Notes: generated by a model from the sequence alone, not told the origin. Counted from the first letter of the stretch, positions 33,206 to 42,058 are shown. The stretch: 64,000 nucleotides of DNA from Pusillimonas sp. TS35 (GCF_009857885.1 NZ_WWER01000008.1:62001-126000); one strand, 5' to 3'. Translations and numbers: made by a program.

Positions 33206-33945
33206 GGCTGCCGCCCCGTGCGCCGCTGCAACTGATCGGTGAACACCCCCGCCAGCACGCCGCCGACCACCGCCGCCAGCAGGCCCAGGCGCAGCGGCAG
33301 CAGTTGCCCCACCCATGCAATCGAGGCGGCAACCAGCAGACACATCAGCATAGGGCGGGTACGGACCAGCGGAATAATAATGGCGAGCAAAGCAAGTATG
33401 GCGGCAAAATCGAGCGACCACGCGGCCGGCACGAACCCGCCCGCGAATACACCAAGCAGGGAAAAGGCGTTCCAGCACAGCCAGCCCGGCACAACGATGC
33501 CCAGGTAGTACCACAGTTGGGACGCGGTGGCCTGGCCTGACGTGTCCCCGTAACGGCCCATGAACACGACGAAGGAAATATCGCTGGACACATAGCCAAG
33601 CGCCAGACGCTGCCGCCAGGAAAGATGTCGAAAATATGGCTGGAGCGCGGCGCCGAAAATCACAAAACGCAGATTGACCACCATAGCCGCCAGAAAGATC
33701 AGCCACAGCGGCGACGAAGAGGCGATCAGCGGCAAGGACGTGAGCTGGGCGGAGCCCGCGTACACCAGCAGCGTGATGACACTGGCGGCGCTTTCGCTCA
33801 GGCCCGCCTTGACCATGGCGATGCCGGTGACAAAGCCCCATACGCCGCTCGCAATGAGCGCCGCACGCACATCGGCAAACCCGGCAAGAAAACTTTGCTG
33901 CAGGGCGGCATCAGGCCACCAATTGGGATATCGAATCTGACGCAA
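33202..33945 (-). CDS. azlC: AzlC-family branched-chain amino acid exporter subunit
   Basis: The 247-residue product has seven to eight helices with AzlC motifs GVWGFVTGIAMVKAGLSESA, VYAGSAQLTSLPLIA, AAMVVNLRFVIFGAALQPYF and YVSSDISFVVFMGRY. It is the larger subunit of the AzlCD exporter. It overlaps azlD by four bases, and ilvE, which makes branched-chain amino acids, is divergent 192 bases away, fitting a role in balancing their pool. Confidence 0.92.
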   Translation of the reverse strand: MRQIRYPNWWPDAALQQSFLAGFADVRAALIASGVWGFVTGIAMVKAGLSESAASVITLLVYAGSAQLTSLPLIASSSPLWLIFLAAMVVNLRFVIFGAALQPYFRHLSWRQRLALGYVSSDISFVVFMGRYGDTSGQATASQLWYYLGIVVPGWLCWNAFSLLGVFAGGFVPAAWSLDFAAILALLAIIIPLVRTRPMLMCLLVAASIAWVGQLLPLRLGLLAAVVGGVLAGVFTDQLQRRTGRQP

Positions 33946-34137
33946 GGGATGAACGCCTGGAAAAGATTACTTGGTAAACGCTGCCGGACGACGATTGAAT
34001 GGCCCACAGGCCGGCCGCTGCGACAAAAACCCGCCGCTGCACCGCGCCTGCCCGCGGGCCATTGCGCCCGCTATTGTATGCTGCGCACGCTTGGTACAAT
34101 CGCATCATCCTCATTCAGAGTTGCGCTGGAGCCCACC

Positions 34138-35058
34138 ATGTCCATGTCCGATCGCGATGGTTTCATCTGGTTTGACGGCAAGCTCGTGCCCTGGCGCGAG
34201 GCAACCACCCACGTGCTGACGCACTCTCTGCACTATGGCCTGTCCGTCTTCGAAGGGGTGCGAGCCTATAACGGCACACTGGGCACAGCCATCTTCCGCC
34301 TGCGGGATCACACCCGACGCCTGTTCGATTCGGCCCACATCTACCAGATGCCCATTCCGTACGACCAGGAAACCATCAACCAGGCCCAACTGGAAGTCGT
34401 GCGCGCCAACAAGCTCGAGTCCTGCTACATCAGGCCGCTGGTGTTCTACGGTTCCGAAAAAATGGGCGTGTCGCCCAAGGGCGCATCGGTGCACGTCGCC
34501 ATCGCCGCCTGGCCGTGGGGCGCCTACCTGGGCGAATCCGCCCTGCAGCAGGGCATACGCGTCAAAATTTCGTCCTACGCGCGCCAGCACGTCAACGTCA
34601 CCATGCCGCGCGCCAAGGTCGCCAGCACGTACGCAAACTCCATCCTGGCCAATGCCGAAGCACTCGACCACGGCTACGACGAAGCCATCCTGCTCGACAC
34701 CGAAGGCTTTGTGGCCGAAGGCTCAGGCGAAAACATCTTCATGGTGCGCGACGGTGTGCTGTGCGAACCCGAAATCGCCTCAGCGCTCACGGGCATCACA
34801 CGCGACACCATCCACGCCATCGCGCGCAACCTCAGCATCCCGCTGCGCACCAAACGCATCACGCGCGACGACCTCTACATCGCCGACGAAGCCTTCTTCT
34901 CAGGCACCGCCGCCGAAGTCACGCCCATCCGCGACATTGACGGGCGTCAGGTCGGCAAGGGCTCGCGCGGCCCCATCACCGAAAAAATCCAGCAGGAGTT
35001 CTTTGACATCGTCAACGGCAAGAACGCCAGCTACCATCACTGGCTGACCAAGGTCTAA
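34138..35058 (+). CDS. ilvE: Branched-chain amino acid aminotransferase
   Basis: The 306-residue PLP enzyme transfers amino groups between glutamate and the keto acids of Leu, Ile and Val. It has FDGKLVPWREATTHVLTHSL, the PLP lysine in MPRAKVASTYANSILAN near residue 160, and GFVAEGSGENIFMVRDG near 195. GGAG precedes the ATG at 34138; the frame stays open far upstream without support. Length fits class IV IlvE. The zinc-finger protein gene follows by 44 bases. Confidence 0.94.
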   Translation: MSMSDRDGFIWFDGKLVPWREATTHVLTHSLHYGLSVFEGVRAYNGTLGTAIFRLRDHTRRLFDSAHIYQMPIPYDQETINQAQLEVVRANKLESCYIRPLVFYGSEKMGVSPKGASVHVAIAAWPWGAYLGESALQQGIRVKISSYARQHVNVTMPRAKVASTYANSILANAEALDHGYDEAILLDTEGFVAEGSGENIFMVRDGVLCEPEIASALTGITRDTIHAIARNLSIPLRTKRITRDDLYIADEAFFSGTAAEVTPIRDIDGRQVGKGSRGPITEKIQQEFFDIVNGKNASYHHWLTKV

Positions 35059-35102
35059 ACCTTGCCCGCCCCTACCCGATAATTTGCAGGATCACGCCGA
35101 CC

Positions 35103-35315
35103 ATGAGCAGCGCCCCCGAAAACGCCATCCCCAAAGACGAAACCATTTACGTCGAAGCCAAAGACCTACCCGTTTACTGTCCAGGCCCGAAGGCGCCGTT
35201 ATGGAGCATGCACCCACGCGTCTACATCGAAGTCGTCAAAACGGGCAAGACCAAATGCCCGTATTGCGGCGCCATCTATCAGCTCAAGGAAGGCGAGAAA
35301 GTCCTCGGCCACTAA
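35103..35315 (+). CDS. Zinc-finger (zf-CHCC, NDUFS6-like) small protein
   Basis: The 70-residue product has the CHCC zinc pattern: Cys in VYCPGPKAPLWSMHPRVYIE with its His, then KCPYCGAIYQL near residue 52. This matches the domain of the complex I accessory subunit NDUFS6 and of small bacterial proteins of unknown role. It lies directly downstream of ilvE, an arrangement I believe is common in betaproteobacteria. Confidence 0.9.
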   Translation: MSSAPENAIPKDETIYVEAKDLPVYCPGPKAPLWSMHPRVYIEVVKTGKTKCPYCGAIYQLKEGEKVLGH

Positions 35316-35376
35316 CCTGCGCCACGGCCGTGCGCAACCGCGCACGGCGCTTCTCCTCTCATCACTGCCCCCGCAC

Positions 35377-35799
35377 ATGTTTACCACGCCCCAGGAAGCT
35401 GAACAGGCCTTTTACGAAGCGCTCAGACGAGCAGATCTCACGCTGATGATGAATGTATGGGCGGACGAAGACGAGGTCGTCTGTATCCATCCCGGCGGCA
35501 TGCGGGCGGTGGGGCACGACGCCATGCAGAGCGCATGGCAGCAGATTTTCGCCAATGGGCCGGTCTCCATCCTGCCGCTGCGGCCCATGATCATGACCAG
35601 CGTCATGACATCTGTGCACGTACTGCTCGAACAGCTCACCGTGCAAACCATGAACGGCGAGCACACGGCGCATTGCTACACCACCAACGTCTTCAACAAG
35701 GGGCCGTCGGGTTGGAAGATGGTGCTGCATCACGCATCGCACGCACCGCGGGAAGCAGGCCTGTTCGATTTGCAAGACTTTCCTGACACTCTGCACTAA
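35377..35799 (+). CDS. NTF2-like/SnoaL-like small protein
   Basis: The 140-residue product has the alpha+beta cone-fold features of SnoaL/DUF4440 proteins: EQAFYEALRRADLTLMMNVW, CIHPGGMRAVGHDAMQSAWQ and a C-terminal strand FNKGPSGWKMVLHHAS. Family members range from isomerases to binding proteins; no catalytic pair can be assigned with confidence. It sits 61 bases after the zinc-finger gene and nine bases before the hydrolase gene, so it is probably part of one transcript. Confidence 0.85.
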   Translation: MFTTPQEAEQAFYEALRRADLTLMMNVWADEDEVVCIHPGGMRAVGHDAMQSAWQQIFANGPVSILPLRPMIMTSVMTSVHVLLEQLTVQTMNGEHTAHCYTTNVFNKGPSGWKMVLHHASHAPREAGLFDLQDFPDTLH

Positions 35800-35807
35800 A
35801 GGCCTAC

Positions 35808-36902
35808 GTGACAGCGCAGACCGATTCCAGCCCCTGCCCGTGCCCTCCTTGGCTGCCCGGCAGTCATTTGCAGACCTTGTACGGCGCCTTGGTGGCCCGC
35901 TACCACCGCATTGCCTTCGTGCGCGAGCGCGTCGATACACCCGACGGCGACTTTCTCGATTTCGACTGGACGGCACCGGGCATATTTTCCGACCGCCTGG
36001 CCAATGGCAGCATGACCACGCCCGATCCGCGTCTGGCACATACGGCCGCGCGGCGCTGGATGCAGCCCGAAGACTGGGCCGCTGTGTCCTCGCTGGCGGG
36101 CACCCCGGGTCTCATTCTCTTCCACGGGCTGGAGGGCAGCAGCCGCAGCCATTACGCCCAAGCGATCGCGCAGCATTTCCGCGCGCGCGGCTGGGTGGTT
36201 GTCATCGCCCACTTCCGCAGTTGCTCCGGGTTCCCTAACCGCATGGCGCGTGCTTACTATTCCGGAGACTCCGCCGATATCGCCTATATGCTGCAGGTGG
36301 TGCGCGAACGGGTGCCGGGCGCGCGCTGGCATGCGGTGGGGGTCTCCATGGGCGGCAACGCCATGCTCAAATACATTGGCGAACAGGGCGCCGCCGCCGG
36401 CACACTTATCCATGCAGCGGCCGGCATCTCGGTGCCGCTCGACCTGGCTGCCTGCGGCCGCCACCTCTCCGAAACCCGGCTCGGCAAGTCGCTGTATTCG
36501 CATTACTTTCTGCGCAGCATGAAGGCCAAGGTCCAAGAAAAGGCCAGGCGCTTCCCCGCCAGCATCGACATGCTCCGGCTGACACACGCGCGCACGCTGC
36601 GCGAATTCGACGACGCTTACACGGCGCCCATGCATGGCTACAAGAATGCGCTCGATTACTGGACCCGGGCGGCCAGCAAGCCGCTCCTGGCCGCTATCGA
36701 GGTACCCACGCTGGTGCTGAACGCGCGCAACGATCCTTTCGTTCCCGCATCATCGCTGCCCACAGCGCAAGAATGCTCGACGCGCGTGCTGCTGCATCAG
36801 CCTTCCGACGGCGGGCATGCGGGGTTTGTAACGGGCGGATTCCCTGGCAACCTCGGTTGGCTGCCGGCGCGCCTGGCGCGCTATTTCGATAGCCGCAGCT
36901 GA
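35808..36902 (+). CDS. Alpha/beta hydrolase, YheT family
   Basis: The 364-residue protein belongs to the YheT/ABHD1-3 branch. It has an N-terminal block PPWLPGSHLQTLYGALVAR, the oxyanion region LFHGLEGSSRSHYAQ near residue 105, and nucleophile elbow GVSMGGNAMLKY near 180. The Asp and His of the triad are probably in NARNDPFVP and DGGHAGF near the end. The start is a GTG. The physiological ester is unknown; family members include lipases and esterases. Confidence 0.9.
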   Translation: MTAQTDSSPCPCPPWLPGSHLQTLYGALVARYHRIAFVRERVDTPDGDFLDFDWTAPGIFSDRLANGSMTTPDPRLAHTAARRWMQPEDWAAVSSLAGTPGLILFHGLEGSSRSHYAQAIAQHFRARGWVVVIAHFRSCSGFPNRMARAYYSGDSADIAYMLQVVRERVPGARWHAVGVSMGGNAMLKYIGEQGAAAGTLIHAAAGISVPLDLAACGRHLSETRLGKSLYSHYFLRSMKAKVQEKARRFPASIDMLRLTHARTLREFDDAYTAPMHGYKNALDYWTRAASKPLLAAIEVPTLVLNARNDPFVPASSLPTAQECSTRVLLHQPSDGGHAGFVTGGFPGNLGWLPARLARYFDSRS

Positions 36903-37027
36903 CTCAGGGGCCAACACCGCGGCCCTCATCAGCCTTCGCTGCAGCCGCCTTTGCGGTCGCAACCCGGGCCGACACTCAGCCACACCCCAAACCGTTGCCA
37001 AAGCCAGTTCCGAGGGCAGCCCCGTAC

Positions 37028-38578
37028 CTAGCTCTTCTTGAAGCGCTCCAGCAGCACCCGGTCGGACTCCAGCTTTTCTTTCAATGTGCGGATGCGCACG
37101 TCGAGTTCCGACTGCGCATAGAAATCATTGGTCATGCCACGCGCCTGGGTAAGCTGCTCGACCGCCGTGGGCAGCGCCCCTGTCAGCTCGTAATATGTCG
37201 CCATGCTCTTGCGGGCCTCGACCTTGCGCCCGAGGCGCTCCTGCCCTTGGGCCCGCAGTTGATATAGCCGCGCCATGTCGGGCCAGCGCCGAGTGAGTTC
37301 GTCCAGCACCTGCAGCGCCTGCATGTCGCGGCCCGTTTTCTGCAGGGATTCGACCCTGGCCAGCGCAATACCCTGGCTGTCTGGCCACTTGCGCCACGCC
37401 TCGGCGGCCAAGGCATCAGCCTGGGCCGTATCACCCTGCGCAGCTGCCAGCTCGATAGCCAAGCTGGCAATCTGGGGCGAAGCATGCCCGCCAGCCCGAG
37501 CCTTGCCCAGGGCGTCCGCCGCCTGGGTATAGTCGCGTTTCTGCCAAGCCGCGTAAGCCAGGCCGTACCATGCGGCGCCTTGCTGTGCGCCGGAAGCCTG
37601 GCTAGCCTCACGCCTAAGCGCTTCGAGCGCACCGCGCTGCGACGCGCCCGAACCTGCCTGTAGAACCCGCATCTTGGCCCGCACATACCAGAAGCCATCG
37701 CTGCTGCTGCCCCCTCCTGCGCCAGCGGTGCGAGACAACCGGGACTGAATGTCGGACAGTCGCTGGAGGGACAGCGGGTGGGTGCTGGCATAGCCCCCAC
37801 CCCGTCCTTCGTTCAGGCGAGCAGCATTGTTCAACCGTTCGAACATGCGTACCATGCCATGCGCATCGTAGCCCGCCTTGGTCATCATCTCGAAGCCCGC
37901 GCGATCGGCTTCCTGTTCGGCCTGCCGCGAAAACCCCAGTTGGCGATCGACCGCAGCCGCTTGGCCGAATGCGGCCACGCCCATGGCCAGGTCGCCGCTG
38001 CCCGACAAGGCAGCCAGCAGCGCCCCGGCAATCGCCGCAACCATCGCATGGTTGGTTTGGTTCTGCTGTGTCATGCCGCGCGCAATATGGCGCTGCGCGA
38101 CGTGGCTGATTTCGTGCGCTACGACCGAGGCAAGCTCGGATTCCGATTCAGCCTGTACCACCAGCCCGGTATTCACCCCGATATACCCGCCCGGCATGGC
38201 AAAAGCGTTGATTTGCGGATCCTTGACGGCAAATACCGTAATCTGCTGCGAAAGGGCGGTTGGAGAATAGGCAGCCAGCTTGCGGCCAAGGCTGGTCAGG
38301 TACTGGTTGACGTCGGCATCCGACACGTAGGTGGGATCGCGCCTGCCCTGCTCCATGATGGCATCACCCAGGGTGCGCTCCAGCGATGGGGAGAGCTCGG
38401 CCCCTGAGGCGGGGCCCATACTTGGCAGGCCAACCGGCTGCGCCACGGCTGAGGGCGACCCACTCACCGCGAACACCACTGCAAGGGCCAAGACAGCAGG
38501 CCGGACTGAGCCGGCCAGCGACTCAACGATGCGCGCCGACGACCGCACAGCCAGCAAGCCAAGTGGGAGTGTAATCAT
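37028..38578 (-). CDS. M48-family metalloprotease with TPR repeats, BepA-like
   Basis: The 516-residue protein has an N-terminal signal-like segment (VRPAVLALAVVFAVSG, cleavage after SAVAQ), the zinc protease motif VVAHEISHVAQRH near residue 150 with the third ligand in FSRQAEQEADRAGF, and a C-terminal TPR domain of about 200 residues. This is the layout of BepA/YfgC, a periplasmic protease and chaperone that assists LptD and BAM assembly. The start at 38578 gives a sensible signal peptide; the frame extends upstream without support. Confidence 0.9.
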   Translation of the reverse strand: MITLPLGLLAVRSSARIVESLAGSVRPAVLALAVVFAVSGSPSAVAQPVGLPSMGPASGAELSPSLERTLGDAIMEQGRRDPTYVSDADVNQYLTSLGRKLAAYSPTALSQQITVFAVKDPQINAFAMPGGYIGVNTGLVVQAESESELASVVAHEISHVAQRHIARGMTQQNQTNHAMVAAIAGALLAALSGSGDLAMGVAAFGQAAAVDRQLGFSRQAEQEADRAGFEMMTKAGYDAHGMVRMFERLNNAARLNEGRGGGYASTHPLSLQRLSDIQSRLSRTAGAGGGSSSDGFWYVRAKMRVLQAGSGASQRGALEALRREASQASGAQQGAAWYGLAYAAWQKRDYTQAADALGKARAGGHASPQIASLAIELAAAQGDTAQADALAAEAWRKWPDSQGIALARVESLQKTGRDMQALQVLDELTRRWPDMARLYQLRAQGQERLGRKVEARKSMATYYELTGALPTAVEQLTQARGMTNDFYAQSELDVRIRTLKEKLESDRVLLERFKKS

Positions 38579-38604
38579 GACGTGCCGTACCCCGCCCGTG
38601 ATGC

Positions 38605-39468
38605 TCAGGAAATGGGTGCAATCACGCCGCCGCGCGCGCCCCTGGGGCTGCGCCCGGCAGGCAGGCGATTTTTTGCCGATAGCCGCATCAGCGTGGACAA
38701 GGCGTACAGCAGGCCGAATACTTCGACAAAGCCAGCCAGTACCCACATGGTGAGGCCGCCGATAGCCTGATCGGTGACTGCGGACATGCCGGGTATGGCA
38801 CGGCCGCAAAGGTCAAAGATAGGGTAAAGGTCGTGTTCGGTGAAGGTGATAATGGCGCCGACAATCATCTGAGGCACCATAGTAACGATGGGCGAAATCA
38901 CGCGCCCTCCTGGCGACAGCGCAGCAGGCGGGCTCGGACGGCGATCGAGGATCAGATTCCAGTACATGAAACCGCTGATGACGACAGACCAGTTCATGAA
39001 ACGGTACAGGCGCCAATCAAGCATGGAGTAGAACTGCACTGTGGGCAATAAAAAGCCCACCACCAGAATCACGAATAGAAACGGAACCAGAAACCGGTTG
39101 GTTAGCACGGCTTCGACGGCGCGGCCGGTGGTGGTGGCCCGGAAGTCGCGCAGGCGTATACGCCACGACATGGGCAACCCCGCACGCATGACCTGCCCCG
39201 GATAAGCGCCCATGATGAGCAGGGGCCCGAGGTGGTGCAGCACCAAGTGCTGCACCCGGTGGATAAAGAACATGCGCTCGGCGTAGTAGTCGAGGTGGGT
39301 GTGCAGCGACAGATACAGGATGACCATACCCGCCCAGAACAAGCCCTGCCGGATTTTGCCGACCCGATGCACCCGAACGCCCCGCACGAACAGCCAGCTA
39401 CCGAAAAAAAACATCAGCAGCAGCGTGGGGGAAAACTCCCAGGGCTTGAGCCAGTCAATTAAATCCAT
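38605..39468 (-). CDS. Cytochrome c oxidase assembly protein, CtaG/caa3-type
   Basis: The 287-residue product has about seven membrane helices and histidines at helix ends: LYLSLHTHLDYYAERMFFIH and RVQHLVLHHLGPLLIMGA near residue 80, which match caa3_CtaG-domain proteins. These proteins help insert copper into the oxidase. An upstream ATG (39492) would add eight residues. It lies 26 bases from the downstream metalloprotease gene and on the same strand. Confidence 0.85.
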   Translation of the reverse strand: MDLIDWLKPWEFSPTLLLMFFFGSWLFVRGVRVHRVGKIRQGLFWAGMVILYLSLHTHLDYYAERMFFIHRVQHLVLHHLGPLLIMGAYPGQVMRAGLPMSWRIRLRDFRATTTGRAVEAVLTNRFLVPFLFVILVVGFLLPTVQFYSMLDWRLYRFMNWSVVISGFMYWNLILDRRPSPPAALSPGGRVISPIVTMVPQMIVGAIITFTEHDLYPIFDLCGRAIPGMSAVTDQAIGGLTMWVLAGFVEVFGLLYALSTLMRLSAKNRLPAGRSPRGARGGVIAPIS

Positions 39469-39498
39469 GAAGGAAAATCCGGTGAGCGCCAATGCGCC

Positions 39499-39834
39499 CT
39501 AGTTTACTGCACACAGGCTCCGGTCACCCCAATGCACCTGCTGCACACCGGGAAACGCCCGCAGTTGGCGGGCTTGAGACATCAACACACCGCGCTTGTC
39601 AGGCGGACAATCTACCGTGACACAAGCGCGCGCCATGTCGTGTTGCCGGGCGTTGTCGACCCGCAAGCCCGACACACGCAGGCCGGCAGCCTCGAAATCC
39701 AAGTAGATCTGCCGGCGCACGTCAGCCATCAGATGACGCGGACAGACAACAGTAAACCGGGATACCGGGTTGGGGACGCGCGCGGGAGCCGGACGCACAC
39801 CGACGCGACGCATAAACAGATCGAAGAAACGCAT
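39499..39834 (-). CDS. Small stand-alone ACT-like domain protein of unknown function
   Basis: The 111-residue product starts MRFFDLFMRRVGVRPAPARV and then forms one compact domain (RFTVVCPRHLMADVRRQIYL, DKRGVLMSQARQLRAFPGVQ). The beta-alpha-beta pattern resembles the ACT-like C-terminal domain of MgtC-family proteins, but there are no membrane helices here. The ATG at 39834 has GGAGGG five bases upstream. It is preceded by a roughly 270-base leader with its own promoter, several hairpins and a short upstream reading frame, so expression is probably controlled after initiation. Confidence 0.6.
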   Translation of the reverse strand: MRFFDLFMRRVGVRPAPARVPNPVSRFTVVCPRHLMADVRRQIYLDFEAAGLRVSGLRVDNARQHDMARACVTVDCPPDKRGVLMSQARQLRAFPGVQQVHWGDRSLCAVN

Positions 39835-40104
39835 GACGCCCTCCATGAATTGAACACGCCGCATGCACGGCGCCGAATCCGCCACACACAGGGATAGGCG
39901 GATTCAGAACAATGGAATGGCGGGAGTTCGAATACAGGAGAGTATTCTTGGAACTACCACGCCCACTGGTACCAGGGGCGCGGCCGGGGAGCTTGGGTGA
40001 GCTGCCTTAAGCGGAGGCGCGCCTGGAGATTTCAAAGCCGACGTAAGATCGACTACTATCGCCGGGGTCGGAATTCACCACGGAGCTCCTTTAGTTATGA
40101 ACAC
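39835..40104 (-). promoter_or_regulatory. Structured 5' leader with candidate attenuator hairpins
   Basis: The leader between the promoter at 40111-40139 and the ACT-like gene holds several inverted repeats on the minus strand. These are CTGGTACCAG flanked by GCCC/GGGC (around 39961-39980), GAATAC-TCTCCT-GTATTC (39944-39927 region), whose loop could mask ribosome sites, and GAATCCGCC with GGCGGATTC (39905-39897 and 39883-39875). I compared it by eye with the cores of the yybP-ykoY, M-box, cobalamin and SAH classes and saw no match. Confidence 0.45.
40007..40078 (-). CDS. Upstream short reading frame (leader peptide candidate)
   Basis: Twenty-three codons starting at a GTG (40078; an in-frame GTG immediately precedes it) are placed seven bases after AAAGGAG (40092-40086), the strongest ribosome site in the region. 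The peptide reads NSDPGDSSRSYVGFEISRR plus ASA. It ends in TAA at 40009-40007, just before the leader hairpins. The arrangement resembles leader peptides that couple translation to downstream expression. Confidence 0.5.
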   Translation of the reverse strand: MNSDPGDSSRSYVGFEISRRASA

Positions 40105-40110
40105 GCGCGT

Positions 40111-40139
40111 ATTGTAACTGGCAGATCTGTCAGGGACAA
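40111..40139 (-). promoter_or_regulatory. Putative sigma-70 promoter of the leader transcript
   Basis: On the minus strand TTGTCC (40139-40134) and TACAAT (40116-40111) are exactly 17 bases apart. Transcription would start near 40104, about 25 bases before the upstream reading frame. Confidence 0.6.
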
Positions 40140-40163
40140 CCCTTATGTCGCAATTTTGCAGCC

Positions 40164-40709
40164 CTAAAGCTTGAGGCCTTCCAGCCAGCCCATTTCGGTA
40201 TAGACGTGGATGACGATCAGGGCGATGCCGAACATGAGCACCATAGCGCCTACGAAAGTGGAAAATATCGCCACCAGCACCGCGTCCCAGCCGGTGCGGT
40301 TGTGACGGGCGGAGCCGGGGTTGTAACGGGCATCGAACCACTCATCGGGCTTGAGCGCCAGAACGAGCGACTCAATGAAGCCGGCAGAGATGGGAATAAT
40401 GAGCAGCAGAAATGGGGGGCTATCCCACCAAACGGGATAGAAACGCGAAAATACCAGCATCAGCGCCCCAGCCAACGTGGCTGCCCAGGCATGGCGCCGG
40501 CCCAGATACCACCAATGCAGGCTGAACACCCCAAAAAGGGCCGCCAACCATGCGGCGGCAACCTTGCCGCGAAAAGGCGGACGCCCGCCAGCGGTATCGG
40601 ACCAGGCCTTGAGAGCAGGCCCGGCTGGCTGGCCGTTCGCAGGCGCATCTTCTTCAGTGTCGCCGACGAGGTCAGAGGGGCCGTCGTCTCGCAATGGGGG
40701 CTGATTCAT
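40164..40709 (-). CDS. Membrane protein with TM2-like domain
   Basis: The 181-residue product has a polar N-terminal 45 residues, then WLAALFGVFSLHWWYLGRRH, which fits the TM2 pattern (hydrophobic helix, H-x-x-YLG turn), a second helix to about residue 90, and two more helices (LLLIIPISAGFIESLVLALK and VAIFSTFVGAMVLMFGIALI). Function unknown. It is upstream of the leader region on the same strand but is separated from the ACT-like gene by that gene's own promoter. It is divergent from the UbiH-like gene. Confidence 0.75.
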   Translation of the reverse strand: MNQPPLRDDGPSDLVGDTEEDAPANGQPAGPALKAWSDTAGGRPPFRGKVAAAWLAALFGVFSLHWWYLGRRHAWAATLAGALMLVFSRFYPVWWDSPPFLLLIIPISAGFIESLVLALKPDEWFDARYNPGSARHNRTGWDAVLVAIFSTFVGAMVLMFGIALIVIHVYTEMGWLEGLKL

Positions 40710-40831
40710 GCAAACCTCTGGGAAAATCGGCGCGGCTGCGCGCCGGTCGTCTTAAAATCAGGCATTGTAGACAACCACAGGCCGCCCGACAGCCCTTTAT
40801 GGCGCTGGCGACAGCCGGATGCACGATCCCC

Positions 40832-42058
40832 ATGCCCACGTACGATATTGCCATCAGCGGCGCCGGCCCGGTCGGCTGCACACTTGCCCTATTACTGGCC
40901 CGCCGCGCCCCCCACCCCGAGCGCATCCTGGTGCTGGGGCGCGGGCTGGCGTCAAATACCGCGCAGCGCCCGCCCGTACCATCCGGTAAGGCCATTCCCC
41001 CGGCGTTCCAGGATCCAGGTAGCGTAAACGCACCCAAGGCGGCCAGCAATGCGCGCGCAGGCAATACCCAACGTAACGTTTCCAGTGGGCCACAGTTCGC
41101 GCCGGATCCGCGTACCTTGGCGCTCAACCAGGGTAGCCGCGCATTGCTGGACCAACTCGGCGCCGCACCCGCCAACGCCTCAGATATCCTGACGGTGCAC
41201 GTCTCCCAACAAGGCCGGCTGGGCCGAACGCTAATCCAGCACAAGGAGCTGGGTGTGCCCCGGCTGGGATGTGTGGCGGGGTATGACGCTGTCGTGGCAG
41301 CCCTTCGTGCCGCCCTGGGGCGCAGCGGTGTCACCCTGTCCGACGAAGACACCGCACCTGAAGCAATCGTCACGGTGCGCTCGGACGGCGCGCGGCCCAG
41401 GGGGCTCGAGCGCGAATATGGCCAGCACGCCTTGTTGGCCACAGTCAGGGCCGCGCGCCCGCGGGCGGGCTGGGCATTCGAACGTTTTACCCGGCATGGG
41501 CCTTTGGCTCTGTTGCCGCACCCCGCTGGCCCGGGTATCTACAGCCTGGTCTGGTGCAACCCGCCAGAACTGGCGGAGCAACTGCGGCAACTGTCACAAG
41601 CCGAATTCGAGCAGCGCCTGCACGACGCCTTCGGCGACCGCATGGGTGCGCTATCCAACCTGGGCGAGCGGCACGTGTTCCCCCTAAGCCTGCATGCCGG
41701 CCCGACACTGAACGGCGCCCGCAGTGTTGCCATCGGAAACGCCGCGCAAACCCTGCACCCGGTGGCTGGCCAGGGGCTCAACCTGGGCTTGCGGGACGCC
41801 GCGCAACTGGCCATTGCCTTGCGGCCGTGGATGGCACAGCCCAGCATCGACCCGGCGCCGCTGCTGGCCGAATTCGCCACCCGCCGTCGGCCCGACCGCT
41901 GGCTGACGATGGCTGTTACAGACTTCCTGCCCCGCATCTTTGCGACGGGCAACCCGCTGGTGGAGCACGCGGCGGGCCTGGCGCTGCTGGGCATGGATGT
42001 CATCCCTGCCCTGCGCACACCGCTCGCCCGCCACCTGCTGCAAGGCCTGCGCGCATAA
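40832..42058 (+). CDS. UbiH/UbiF/VisC-type FAD monooxygenase
   Basis: The 408-residue flavoprotein is of the ubiquinone-hydroxylase family: GxGxxG-type site ISGAGPVGCTLALLLARR at the start, DPRTLALNQGSRALLDQLGA, and the second FAD motif VAIGNAAQTLHPVAGQGLNL near residue 298. The family hydroxylates the aromatic ring of ubiquinone precursors. Between the first strand and DPRTLAL there is an extra stretch of about 45 residues rich in Pro, Ala, Asn and Ser (about residues 40-88) that typical UbiH proteins do not have. The ATG at 40832 follows GATCCCC without a strong ribosome site. dusB follows by 16 bases. Confidence 0.88.
   Translation: MPTYDIAISGAGPVGCTLALLLARRAPHPERILVLGRGLASNTAQRPPVPSGKAIPPAFQDPGSVNAPKAASNARAGNTQRNVSSGPQFAPDPRTLALNQGSRALLDQLGAAPANASDILTVHVSQQGRLGRTLIQHKELGVPRLGCVAGYDAVVAALRAALGRSGVTLSDEDTAPEAIVTVRSDGARPRGLEREYGQHALLATVRAARPRAGWAFERFTRHGPLALLPHPAGPGIYSLVWCNPPELAEQLRQLSQAEFEQRLHDAFGDRMGALSNLGERHVFPLSLHAGPTLNGARSVAIGNAAQTLHPVAGQGLNLGLRDAAQLAIALRPWMAQPSIDPAPLLAEFATRRRPDRWLTMAVTDFLPRIFATGNPLVEHAAGLALLGMDVIPALRTPLARHLLQGLRA

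Noticed and set aside
32876-33841. A 321-codon minus-strand frame covering azlC and azlD
   Set aside because: Only its last 109 residues make sense (AzlD). The first two thirds read azlC out of phase, so azlD was annotated from its own ATG.
39835-40104. A known riboswitch class (yybP-ykoY, M-box, cobalamin, SAH) in the leader
   Set aside because: I compared the conserved cores by eye and found only partial matches such as GGTGA; none of the required paired elements lined up.
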